From a virus: DNA of 50,106 bases. The stretch spans positions 1 to 50,106 of IMG/VR virus record IMGVR_UViG_3300005860_000041; one strand, 5' to 3'. The position numbers and the translations under genes were made by a program. Shown here piece by piece: positions 1-5,575 of this stretch (positions are counted from its first letter, which is position 1; each line of letters starts with the position of its first letter). The notes under the pieces are model-generated. The model had not been told where the DNA came from. It searched no databases and saw only the letters and a list, made by a program, of their open reading frames with translations.

Positions 1-64
1 TTTCTGGCGCTATTGGCGATAGAAGGTTTTCCCAGTCTCGCTGCATTATAAGCTCGTCCTTCAT
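1..64 (-). CDS. Partial small protein, paralog of the 1635-2018 gene (N-terminal 21 residues)
   Basis: Only the first 21 codons are in the window; the rest lies to the left. The ATG at 64 follows a CGGAGGGGAG ribosome binding site. The visible residues MKDELIMQRDWE then NLLSPIAPE match the start of the protein at 1635-2018 with a single N/K change. The leader, promoter motif and flanking hairpin upstream are also near-identical, so this is a duplicated expression cassette, not just a duplicated ORF. No function is recognised. Confidence 0.8.
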   Translation of the reverse strand, partial: MKDELIMQRDWENLLSPIAPE

Positions 65-100
65 TTCACTCCCCTCCGTTGGTTTTGGTTTACAGTCCGT

Positions 101-126
101 CATACATAATACACGCTCATAAAAAA
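101..126 (-). promoter_or_regulatory. Compact promoter-like motif, copy 1
   Basis: On the minus strand it reads TTTTTTATGAGCGTGTATTA followed by TGTATG. It sits between the hairpin at 128-175 and the ribosome binding site of the gene ending at the window edge. It is one of 11 copies of the consensus TTTTATGRGCGNGTATTA. The T-run of the upstream terminator forms the first bases of the motif, so terminator and promoter are fused. Confidence 0.7.
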
Positions 127-127
127 C

Positions 128-175
128 GATGCGGCTGAGGCGTGTAACGCGCCGTGAATGCGCCTCAGCCGCATC
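128..175 (-). terminator. Rho-independent terminator of the 212-916 gene
   Basis: A 15-bp perfect stem (128-142 pairs with 161-175) with an 18-nt loop is followed on the minus strand by G and a run of six T. Stem, loop and T-run are identical to the hairpin at 1554-1601. Confidence 0.85.
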
Positions 176-211
176 ATTATGTGTCTATGTTATGTGCCGG
201 GTTCGTTCTAA

Positions 212-916
212 CTATGAATTGTCAACTTCATCTTCATCATAATCATACGAACATGGACCATCACACTTCCAATGTGATGCTACATCTTCTTCATACAATT
301 GTCCATCTTTGTAGTAAAAGCGAGTTGTCCGCCACCACTCTTGATGCCCCCAACATTGTGCCAACATTACGAATTTCTCCCCTGTCTCTGGATCTTCTAC
401 TAATATGTCATAACTGTGAGGCACGTTGGATGAACCAAACTCAGTGACTTCCCATTCTGCTTCATTAGCGTGGGGAGGTATGATGAGGTAATGAGAATAG
501 ACACTTGTACTTTGAGTGTGTGAAAACCAAGGTGCACGACTGATGAGGTGAGGAACGTTTTCAATTACATAGCAGTTACGGATGGGTTTAACTACGAAGC
601 TGGTTCGCTCACTGTAAGAGTAAAAGTCACTGCTCTGTGTGTTATACTTGAACACCTTGAAGCCCCGTTGAGTTAGCAGTTTTTCTATGTCGAAATTGAA
701 AACCTCGTGATGATGTTTGTAGTTGTCATAAACATACGAGTGTTCAAATGTGAAAGTCTGTCCGGGTAATGTTAACTGCCACGTTTCGCGATATTCATAA
801 AGCTCATGGCAGGGTGTAGAAGTGTGATTGCACTTGCCTGTGTGACAATCACAATCACAGGGAAGCGCGCTTTTAACTGATTTAACGCGTTCAAGTTTTG
901 CCGCCATGCTAACCAT
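212..916 (-). CDS. Hypothetical acidic-tailed protein, single-gene cassette
   Basis: A 234-residue protein. The start at 916 is chosen because AAGGAGGTGGG lies 7-8 bases before it; a longer reading frame to 1027 lacks a ribosome binding site and runs through upstream hairpins. Near the N-terminus is a Cys/His-rich stretch (CDCDCHTGKCNH, about residues 21-32) that could bind metal. The body is aromatic-rich (many Tyr, Trp, His), and the last residues are very acidic (DYDEDEVDNS). No family is recognised. The gene stands alone between hairpins at 1009-1087 and 128-175, and the stop codon lies inside the shared 3' repeat sequence. It lacks a clear copy of the promoter motif; only a weak resemblance is seen near 952-970. 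Confidence 0.7.
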   Translation of the reverse strand: MVSMAAKLERVKSVKSALPCDCDCHTGKCNHTSTPCHELYEYRETWQLTLPGQTFTFEHSYVYDNYKHHHEVFNFDIEKLLTQRGFKVFKYNTQSSDFYSYSERTSFVVKPIRNCYVIENVPHLISRAPWFSHTQSTSVYSHYLIIPPHANEAEWEVTEFGSSNVPHSYDILVEDPETGEKFVMLAQCWGHQEWWRTTRFYYKDGQLYEEDVASHWKCDGPCSYDYDEDEVDNS

Positions 917-973
917 GCTAACCCACCTCCTTGTGGTTTGTGTGTAGACTAACATACCCGCATCCTGCAGTTT

Positions 974-1004
974 CAATCCCACCAATCCCACAATGGTGCG
1001 ATTG
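974..1004 (-). repeat. Second-type leader element, copy A
   Basis: The plus-strand text CAATCCCACAATGGTGCGATTG (in two parts: CAATCCCACAATGG and TGCGATTG) is repeated at 4429-4458. Both copies lie directly beside a strong hairpin, in leaders that lack the common promoter motif. The element can form a short CAATC/GATTG stem. It may be an alternative regulatory part; its function is unknown. Confidence 0.5.
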
Positions 1005-1008
1005 CACC

Positions 1009-1041
1009 GGGGCTGGTGAGGGCTCAACCCCCACCAGCCCC
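1009..1041 (-). terminator. GC-rich hairpin upstream of the 212-916 gene
   Basis: A 10-bp perfect stem (1009-1018 with 1032-1041). It follows the hairpin at 1050-1087 in the minus-strand direction and lacks a T-run, so it may be part of a double terminator or a leader structure. Confidence 0.55.
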
Positions 1042-1049
1042 GGGAACGA

Positions 1050-1087
1050 CTGGCGTGGGCTCGCTATGTGACGAGTTCCCACGCCAG
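1050..1087 (-). terminator. Terminator hairpin of the 1097-1489 gene
   Basis: Stem CTGGCGTGGGCTCG (1050-1063) pairs with 1072-1087, with a 2-nt bulge and an 8-nt loop. The sequence is identical to the hairpin at 49845-49882, which ends the paralogous gene at 49906. Here the T-run of the other copy is missing. Confidence 0.75.
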
Positions 1088-1096
1088 CCTTTGTCT

Positions 1097-1489
1097 TTAC
1101 TCAACTTCTTGCACAAGCGGAATTTCTTCAACGTGTCCATCACTGTGTATCCTGTATCGCTCTATTTTGTATTCACACATCCGATTGCCCATCCACGCGT
1201 CCACTATCTTTTCGACAACCATTGTGCCTGGGAAGGAGCCAAGTAACGCTCGTATCCTCTTGTTCTCGTAAGGATGAGGAATGTCAAGTTGTTCTACCTT
1301 CACGTCTGTAGGATAAATGATACTATATCTCACACGTCTCTCGACTGTTGCATCTTCCGTTTCCTCTTCTATCAAGCAGACGGCAATGGCTCCGTTCTCC
1401 AACTCCACCAGCGCATTCTGATTTATTAACCTTGCCCGCAGCGCTTTTACAACTTCGTCCCACCCTGGCGCTTTGTAGCGCTTAAACAT
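1097..1489 (-). CDS. Hypothetical 130-residue protein, paralog of the gene at the right window edge
   Basis: Starts with ATG at 1489 after GGAGGTGAGCGAGT. The product is mixed alpha/beta by appearance, with acidic and basic patches (EEETEDATVERRVRY in the middle) and no recognisable domain. The C-terminal half (HPYENKRIRALL to the end) aligns with the 67 residues visible at 49906-50106; both end in EEIPLVQEVE. Promoter motif copy 2 (1527-1550) precedes it and the hairpin at 1050-1087 follows, so it is a self-contained unit. The function is unknown. Confidence 0.8.
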   Translation of the reverse strand: MFKRYKAPGWDEVVKALRARLINQNALVELENGAIAVCLIEEETEDATVERRVRYSIIYPTDVKVEQLDIPHPYENKRIRALLGSFPGTMVVEKIVDAWMGNRMCEYKIERYRIHSDGHVEEIPLVQEVE

Positions 1490-1526
1490 ACTCGCTCACC
1501 TCCGTGGGTTTTGGTTTACAGCTCGT

Positions 1527-1550
1527 CATACACAATACACGCCCATAAAA
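1527..1550 (-). promoter_or_regulatory. Compact promoter-like motif, copy 2
   Basis: The minus strand reads TTTTATGGGCGTGTATTGTG then TATG, directly after the terminator at 1554-1601 and before the leader of the 1097-1489 gene. The leader (CTGTAAACCAAAACC) is shared with copies 1 and 3. Confidence 0.7.
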
Positions 1551-1553
1551 AAC

Positions 1554-1601
1554 GATGCGGCTGAGGCGTGTAACGCGCCGTGAATGCGCCTCAGCCGCAT
1601 C
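1554..1601 (-). terminator. Rho-independent terminator of the 1635-2018 gene
   Basis: A 15-bp stem (1554-1568 with 1587-1601), 18-nt loop and T-run; identical in sequence to 128-175. Confidence 0.85.
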
Positions 1602-1634
1602 ATTATGTGTCTATGTGTCTATGTTATGTGTCTA

Positions 1635-2018
1635 TTATGTGCTGGGAACTGCAACATAAACTTTTCGTTTTATCCTCAGTTCCATACCAGTTCCGTCCCA
1701 TATCTCTACCGCTACCGCATCTCCTGCTGCCAGCGTTACCTCTGTTTGTATAAACCTACCTCCCGCCGTTCCCGCTTGCCAGCTTCTTACTCCTACCTGT
1801 CGTTCGCGTGGCTTTCCTGCCACAACCCACCACGTTGCCTTATACCATGCAATTGACGAAGACGATGACCCGGCACTAAGCTCCAGCTTCGTCCCTGCGC
1901 GAACAGCGCAGATGACGAAGCCGTCCGCCTCTAATTTTTTCAATTCTTTTACAGTTTCTGGCGCTATTGGCGATAGAAGTTTTTCCCAGTCTCGCTGCAT
2001 TATAAGCTCGTCCTTCAT
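1635..2018 (-). CDS. Hypothetical 127-residue protein with beta-rich C-terminal half
   Basis: The start at 2018 follows GGAGGTGAGTGAA; upstream in-frame ATGs fall in the promoter and hairpin and are not used. The N-terminal third is helical and charged (MKDELIMQRDWEKLLSPIAP). From about residue 36 the sequence looks like a beta-sandwich: alternating hydrophobic strands, Gly/Ser turns (AGSSSSSIAWYKATWW) and a pattern like virion decoration or carbohydrate-binding modules, but no family can be assigned. A paralog starts at the left edge. It ends with CCCAGCACATAA, where the stop is part of the recurrent 3' repeat. Confidence 0.8.
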   Translation of the reverse strand: MKDELIMQRDWEKLLSPIAPETVKELKKLEADGFVICAVRAGTKLELSAGSSSSSIAWYKATWWVVAGKPRERQVGVRSWQAGTAGGRFIQTEVTLAAGDAVAVEIWDGTGMELRIKRKVYVAVPST

Positions 2019-2054
2019 TTCACTCACCTCCGTTGGTTTTGGTTTACAGTCCGT

Positions 2055-2080
2055 CATACATAATACACGCTCATAAAAAA
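2055..2080 (-). promoter_or_regulatory. Compact promoter-like motif, copy 3
   Basis: Identical over the whole motif and leader to copy 1 (101-126). It precedes the 1635-2018 gene. Confidence 0.7.
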
Positions 2081-2081
2081 C

Positions 2082-2130
2082 GATGCGGCTCAGCCGCATC
2101 CATGAACGTATTATGCGGCTGAGCCGCATC
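2082..2130 (-). terminator. Double-palindrome hairpin
   Basis: Two 19-nt near-perfect palindromes (2082-2100 and 2114-2130), each built from GATGCGGCT/AGCCGCATC, are also complementary to each other. It can form either two small hairpins or one long one, and is followed on the minus strand by six T. No ORF lies directly upstream, so it would end the short orphan unit at 2165-2222. Confidence 0.7.
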
Positions 2131-2164
2131 ATTATGTGTCTCTATATGTGTTTATCTCTATGTA

Positions 2165-2222
2165 GAAGGAGCGGTGGCGGTAGCACAATACCACCACCGC
2201 CACCATATACACGCCCATAAAA
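2165..2222 (-). ncRNA. ORF-less promoter plus hairpin unit (candidate small RNA)
   Basis: Promoter motif copy 4 (2203-2222, minus strand TTTTATGGGCGTGTATATGG) is followed at once by a hairpin (GGCGGTGGTA, loop, TACCGCC) and, after about 35 bases, by the hairpin at 2082-2130. No Shine-Dalgarno is present; the only ATG would give a 14-codon peptide. The unit has the position and parts of a cassette but no gene. It may be a small RNA or a cassette that lost its ORF. Confidence 0.35.
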
Positions 2223-2227
2223 CGATG

Positions 2228-2268
2228 CGGCTGAGGCGCATAACACGTTCATGGATGCGCCTCAGCCG
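2228..2268 (-). terminator. Terminator of the 2291-2641 gene
   Basis: A 14-bp perfect stem CGGCTGAGGCGCAT (2228-2241) with 2255-2268, followed on the minus strand by GCATCG and TTTT. The stem is related to the one at 2739-2783. Confidence 0.8.
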
Positions 2269-2290
2269 TGCTATGTGTCTATGTGCTATG

Positions 2291-2641
2291 TTATGTTTCT
2301 TCTTTAAGTGCTTCACATTCCTTCCCATCAAAATGCCAATCCACCCACGTCCAATCCCACACCATTGGATTTCCTTCCGCGAGCATCCTACCACATTGTT
2401 TACACCAAATTTCCTCCTTCAACTGCTCTCCATTCAGTAACTCGTAGACGTAGATTAATTCATTGTCATCCAGCAATTGCTCCTCCACCACCACCTCTCC
2501 GCCATTTCGAAGCTCCTTGTATACTTTTTCCCTACACCTATCACAGAGAGTGAGAGTTCTCTCTCCACCCTTTGCTACTATCTTCATACCCCACCGTGCT
2601 TCCTTATTGCACCTATCGCACCTATCGCACACCGCCATCAT
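2291..2641 (-). CDS. Zinc-finger-like small protein with three CxxC pairs
   Basis: A 116-residue protein; start at 2641 or the adjacent ATG at 2638, after GGAGGTGAAAT. Visible metal-ligand pairs are CDRCDRC near the N-terminus, CDRC about residue 33 and CKQC about residue 82, with conserved spacing typical of zinc ribbons. This suggests a small nucleic-acid- or protein-binding regulator, but no family is named. The gene is a complete cassette (promoter copy 5, terminator 2228-2268). The C-terminal 14 codons and the leader recur as a deleted copy at 4357-4438. Confidence 0.8.
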   Translation of the reverse strand: MMAVCDRCDRCNKEARWGMKIVAKGGERTLTLCDRCREKVYKELRNGGEVVVEEQLLDDNELIYVYELLNGEQLKEEIWCKQCGRMLAEGNPMVWDWTWVDWHFDGKECEALKEET

Positions 2642-2654
2642 ATTTCACCTCCAC

Positions 2655-2695
2655 ATGGTTTTGTTTTTGTGGGCATGTTAGCCCACAATCCCACA
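2655..2695 (-). repeat. 41-nt leader repeat shared with 4398-4438
   Basis: Forty-one bases are identical to 4398-4438 and include a 7-bp hairpin (TGTGGGC/GCCCACA). It lies in the 5' leader of the 2291-2641 gene; the second copy is fused to the remnant of that gene. Confidence 0.8.
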
Positions 2696-2709
2696 CAGGT
2701 TGGGCTCGT

Positions 2710-2734
2710 CATACACAATACACGCCCATAAAAA
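2710..2734 (-). promoter_or_regulatory. Compact promoter-like motif, copy 5
   Basis: The minus strand reads TTTTTATGGGCGTGTATTGT then GTATG. It precedes the zinc-finger gene at 2291-2641. Confidence 0.7.
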
Positions 2735-2738
2735 CTGA

Positions 2739-2783
2739 CACGGTTGAGGCGCATAATACGTTCATGGATGCGCCTCAGCCGTG
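2739..2783 (-). terminator. Terminator of the sliding clamp gene
   Basis: A 16-bp stem with one G-T pair (2739-2754 with 2768-2783), followed on the minus strand by TCAG and a run of T that merges with promoter copy 5. Confidence 0.8.
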
Positions 2784-2813
2784 CTATGTGTCTATGTGCT
2801 ATGTGTCTACGTG

Positions 2814-3917
2814 CTATGTGTCCATATACGTTGGCATCACCACATAACGCATTGATGCTACTATAAAGAGTGGCGAATGGTTATTCTCGTAATGAACGGT
2901 AACAACCTCACCGCCAAACAACTTAGCGATGTTGTGCAGGAATTTAGCATTCATGGCAAAAGTATCTTTCTCTATCCCAGAATGCACAACACTAATGTCC
3001 ACTACCGCACGTGAGGCAACTTGTTCATCCTCTGAGCGGTATTCAAGCATCATTTTTGAACCTTGGATGTCAAGTGTCACATAAATTCGTGGCATTCTTT
3101 CTTCTTTTGGGATAGGAAAACTATTCACAACGGCTAAATCGGAGGCATTCAAAGTAAAAACAACGGATGAATTTTCTCGCCTAATCCGGCGCCAGTCAGG
3201 GTAGTTATCTTTTTCGGTTAGCGAGACTATCCGAGTGGCATTGGTTCTCAGTTCGATATTATTATTACTGTATCCTGTAACAACAACGCTACCATCACGG
3301 ATAACTTTAGCCAGTCTTTTAGCTGTTGCATGTGACAAGACTAACGATTTTTTGTCTATTATGTGACCAGTGCCTGATAAACGCTGAACAAGCTGAACAA
3401 GTAGTTGGCGAGTATCCGTAGAAACTACAAATAGACCAAACTCGCATGGTTCTACTAAAATATGATGCAAAACTCCACATGTTTCATCTTCAGCAACACA
3501 CATCAGTGCTTTCGTCAGCGCATCAGCAAACTGCCTTGCATCAAATGTGTATTGCCAAACAACGTCACCTAAAGTAGAGAGAATTGGAAATTCACGAGGA
3601 TTAATTACGCTTAGTGTTGTTGTAATATTGCCAGTCTGGATGTCAATTTTATCGCCATGGAGGTTAAATACCACATCGTCAGTATACTCCAGCGCTTTCA
3701 AATCATTATAGGACACGCAAAAACTTTCCTCTGCATCAGCGACAGCGTCAATTTCAGTAACGAAGTAGTCCCTTATGTCCGTTGCGACAATCTCCAGTTT
3801 ACCTTCGTGTGTAGTAAATTTGACAGTGTATAGTGCAGGTAGTGGCGACTTACGAGGAATGAATTTCCCCGCATTTGACAGTGCTTTTTTGAGTTCACGT
3901 CCATTAACCTTAATCAT
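2814..3917 (-). CDS. dnaN: DNA polymerase III beta subunit-like sliding clamp
   Basis: A 367-residue protein, the usual length of bacterial beta clamps (about 365-380). The start at 3917 follows GGGGTGGTGAAT; the frame runs further upstream, but only through the promoter and hairpin. The N-terminus (MIKVNGRELKKALSNAGKFI) and the internal blocks ATDIRDYF, INPREFPIL and STDTRQLLV match DnaN family blocks (ATDL, EFP-L, TD-RRLA). Clamps encircle DNA and tether polymerase and repair enzymes. No polymerase gene is in this window, so the clamp could serve a phage polymerase encoded elsewhere or recruit host enzymes. It is an independent cassette with promoter copy 6 and the terminator at 2739-2783. 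Confidence 0.9.
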   Translation of the reverse strand: MIKVNGRELKKALSNAGKFIPRKSPLPALYTVKFTTHEGKLEIVATDIRDYFVTEIDAVADAEESFCVSYNDLKALEYTDDVVFNLHGDKIDIQTGNITTTLSVINPREFPILSTLGDVVWQYTFDARQFADALTKALMCVAEDETCGVLHHILVEPCEFGLFVVSTDTRQLLVQLVQRLSGTGHIIDKKSLVLSHATAKRLAKVIRDGSVVVTGYSNNNIELRTNATRIVSLTEKDNYPDWRRIRRENSSVVFTLNASDLAVVNSFPIPKEERMPRIYVTLDIQGSKMMLEYRSEDEQVASRAVVDISVVHSGIEKDTFAMNAKFLHNIAKLFGGEVVTVHYENNHSPLFIVASMRYVVMPTYMDT

Positions 3918-3953
3918 ATTCACCACCCCTTTTTTTAGTTTAGGATACCGCGC

Positions 3954-3977
3954 CATACTTAATACCCGCCCATAAAG
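3954..3977 (-). promoter_or_regulatory. Compact promoter-like motif, copy 6
   Basis: The minus strand reads CTTTATGGGCGGGTATTAAG then TATG. It lies 36 bases before the clamp start codon. Confidence 0.7.
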
Positions 3978-3980
3978 TGT

Positions 3981-4016
3981 TGGGTGGCATGCGAATGCCT
4001 TTTCGCATGCCACCCA
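3981..4016 (-). terminator. Terminator of the 4039-4278 gene
   Basis: A 14-bp perfect stem TGGGTGGCATGCGA (3981-3994) with 4003-4016 and an 8-nt loop. The stem differs from the GATGCGGCTGAGG type. Confidence 0.8.
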
Positions 4017-4038
4017 GCGGTGTTTATGTGTCTATGTG

Positions 4039-4278
4039 TTATGTTGTGTTACTTTCATCTTCCGTTCTTTCGGCAAGTATCCGACACCTCTCATCATCAT
4101 GGTCTACGTTGACGACACGCGTCAGCGTGTCGCCAATATACCACCGCACTCCTCCATACCAGCAAACCCTTTCAAGCTCAATTTCCTCCTCGTCCTCTCG
4201 CTTCGTCCACCACGGGTTTGCTGGACGTGCTTCAAGCCACTCTCCGCAGTGTGGGCATTTCTTTACCCACCATTTCAT
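4039..4278 (-). CDS. Small zinc-ribbon protein
   Basis: A 79-residue protein starting at 4278 after GGAGGTGAAGTATC. One CPHCG knuckle lies at residues 8-12; a second Cys pair is not evident (single Cys at about 39 and 68), so a complete zinc site is uncertain. The rest is acidic and Trp-rich. No family assignment. Hairpins at 4305-4349 and 3981-4016 flank it, but the common promoter motif is absent from its leader, which is only about 27 bases long. Confidence 0.75.
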   Translation of the reverse strand: MKWWVKKCPHCGEWLEARPANPWWTKREDEEEIELERVCWYGGVRWYIGDTLTRVVNVDHDDERCRILAERTEDESNTT

Positions 4279-4304
4279 GATACTTCACCTCCTTATAAAT
4301 GATG

Positions 4305-4349
4305 CACGGTTGGGAGCGCACAATGAACTTCTGTGCGCTCTCAACCGTG
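4305..4349 (-). terminator. Hairpin between the 4278 start and the gene remnant
   Basis: A 17-bp stem with one mismatch or G-T pair (4305-4321 with 4333-4349). It would end transcripts from the remnant at 4357-4398. Confidence 0.75.
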
Positions 4350-4356
4350 TGCTATG

Positions 4357-4398
4357 TTATGTTTCTTCTTTAAGTGCTTCACATTCCTTCCCATCAAA
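4357..4398 (-). pseudogene. Remnant of a copy of the 2291-2641 zinc-finger gene
   Basis: These 42 bases match 2291-2332, the last 13 codons and stop (DGKECEALKEET). At 4398 the match jumps to 2655-2695, the leader of the same gene. A second copy of the whole cassette therefore lost about 322 bp, including the start codon, Shine-Dalgarno and most of the ORF, probably at a short CA/ATG microhomology. No start codon or Shine-Dalgarno remains. Confidence 0.85.
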
Positions 4399-4428
4399 TG
4401 GTTTTGTTTTTGTGGGCATGTTAGCCCA

Positions 4429-4458
4429 CAATCCCACAATCCCACAATGGTGCGATTG
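4429..4458 (-). repeat. Second-type leader element, copy B
   Basis: Matches 974-1004 (CAATCCCACAATGG followed by TGCGATTG). It lies between the remnant's leader and the terminator at 4463-4504, in the position where the promoter motif is found in other cassettes. Confidence 0.5.
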
Positions 4459-4462
4459 CGAA

Positions 4463-4504
4463 GGATGGCGCGAGCGCGACACAAAAGATGCGCTCGCGCC
4501 ATCC
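4463..4504 (-). terminator. Terminator of the 4514-4930 gene
   Basis: A 14-bp GC-rich stem GGATGGCGCGAGCG (463-476 of this kilobase) with 4491-4504. No T-run follows, so its strength is uncertain. Confidence 0.65.
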
Positions 4505-4513
4505 GTATGTGTT

Positions 4514-4930
4514 CTATTGGTCAATTTGTTCAAGATAAATGTAAAGCTCTCTTAGCGGATGAGTGTCAGACACATACTCTACCACCACGTCTGCGATTGC
4601 CATTATTTTCTCTTGTAACTGTCGCAGTTTACTAACAAGCTCCTGCCTGACATCCCACAATGCCCCGCAAGCAACAAACATTAAGACCGGATCCCTATCG
4701 AATTTGTCTTGTGCTTCGCCTAAAGCATTATAAACAATTGTTTCAGAATGTGAAAGTAAGTCTAACAAGCTCAGTATCTTGTCGCCCAACTCATCCCAGC
4801 TATCGTTGACCCAATCAAACTTGATACCAGCGAAAGCGGTCGTAAGCGTCTGCGGTCCCATAGCCATATATGTCCATCTGGCTCCCTTAATGATGGGATA
4901 CAGCAGTTCGCATCGTTCCTCTTTTGTCAT
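4514..4930 (-). CDS. Hypothetical helical protein, 138 residues
   Basis: The start at 4930 follows GGAGGTGAATAAA. The product appears mostly alpha-helical (long Leu/Val heptad-like stretches such as VRQELVSKLRQLQEKI near residues 98-113). There is no Cys motif, signal peptide or catalytic pattern. It is a complete cassette with promoter copy 7. The function is unknown. Confidence 0.8.
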   Translation of the reverse strand: MTKEERCELLYPIIKGARWTYMAMGPQTLTTAFAGIKFDWVNDSWDELGDKILSLLDLLSHSETIVYNALGEAQDKFDRDPVLMFVACGALWDVRQELVSKLRQLQEKIMAIADVVVEYVSDTHPLRELYIYLEQIDQ

Positions 4931-4988
4931 TTTATTCACCTCCGTTTTTGTGCGGGCTTGTTATCCCGCACCTTACTTCAGTTGCCGT

Positions 4989-5012
4989 CATATGTAATAC
5001 TCGCTCATAAAA
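4989..5012 (-). promoter_or_regulatory. Compact promoter-like motif, copy 7
   Basis: The minus strand reads TTTTATGAGCGAGTATTACA then TATG, between the terminator at 5014-5054 and the 4514-4930 gene. Confidence 0.7.
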
Positions 5013-5013
5013 C

Positions 5014-5054
5014 TTAAAGGGCGACACACAGTTGCAGGGTGTGTCGCCCTTTAA
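5014..5054 (-). terminator. Terminator of the 5069-5979 operon
   Basis: A 16-bp perfect stem (5014-5029 with 5039-5054) built around AAAGGGCGACACAC, followed on the minus strand by GTTTTATG. Confidence 0.85.
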
Positions 5055-5068
5055 AGGTCGTATGCTAT

Positions 5069-5278
5069 CTATGTGTCTATGCGCTTACCTTGGACAAACA
5101 GGAACTCTATGTATGGTGGAACGCCCAAGTAGGCGTCCCAGTCACCAGTCCAGTGTTCGCATTTTTCCACTTCCTCTGCAGTTATACCATCATCGTCAAT
5201 GATGATGGTATACTGCATTCCGCAGAATGGGCAAATCACCTTCCCGTTGTTATTCACCTTAACCCATACTTCTTGCAT
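5069..5278 (-). CDS. Small protein with CPFC knuckle
   Basis: A 69-residue protein. The start at 5278 follows GGGGGTGATGAAG, where the upstream GTG/ATG codons are part of the Shine-Dalgarno. It has a CPFCG motif near residue 16 and CEHW near residue 40, a possible three- or four-ligand zinc site. It ends ATAGACACATAG, the recurrent 3' repeat. It is the last gene of a four-gene operon (5979 to 5069). Confidence 0.7.
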   Translation of the reverse strand: MQEVWVKVNNNGKVICPFCGMQYTIIIDDDGITAEEVEKCEHWTGDWDAYLGVPPYIEFLFVQGKRIDT

Positions 5279-5296
5279 CTTCATCACCCCCTGTTT

Positions 5297-5575
5297 TTAC
5301 ACGGAGTTTAAAAGGAACACGACTTGTTTGAATGCCTCTTGCAGTGTGTCATATGACATGAAGAAGCAATCTTCAGGACACACTACTTCATACCACCGTC
5401 TACGCTTCTTGCCGTAATACATCTCGTTGCGCACAAGGAAGACAATTTTGGCGGTGTCGGGGTTGATAATACGAAAATACAAGTTCAAGTTTTTGGGTGT
5501 GACAGTCACGATAAATCCGTGTTTTCTGCACAGTCTTTCCACTGTTTTTTGTGTCTTACTTCTCTCTTTGCTCAT
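5297..5575 (-). CDS. Hypothetical basic protein, 92 residues
   Basis: The start at 5575 lies after GGGGTGATGAGG. It overlaps the upstream gene by 20 bases, as expected for translational coupling. The N-terminal half is strongly basic (MSKERSKTQKTVERLCRKHG), followed by mixed beta strands with many Tyr/Phe. No known family. Confidence 0.65.
   Translation of the reverse strand: MSKERSKTQKTVERLCRKHGFIVTVTPKNLNLYFRIINPDTAKIVFLVRNEMYYGKKRRRWYEVVCPEDCFFMSYDTLQEAFKQVVFLLNSV

Noticed and set aside
2158-2394. A 78-codon minus-strand frame running through hairpin and promoter.
   Set aside because: It consists of translated cassette flanks and overlaps the zinc-finger gene in another frame; no ribosome binding site.
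101-5060. CRISPR array or integron (attC) interpretation of the repeated hairpins.
   Set aside because: Spacing is gene-sized and irregular, units contain promoters and ORFs, there are no cas genes, no integrase, and no RYYYAAC/GTTRRRY core sites around the hairpins.
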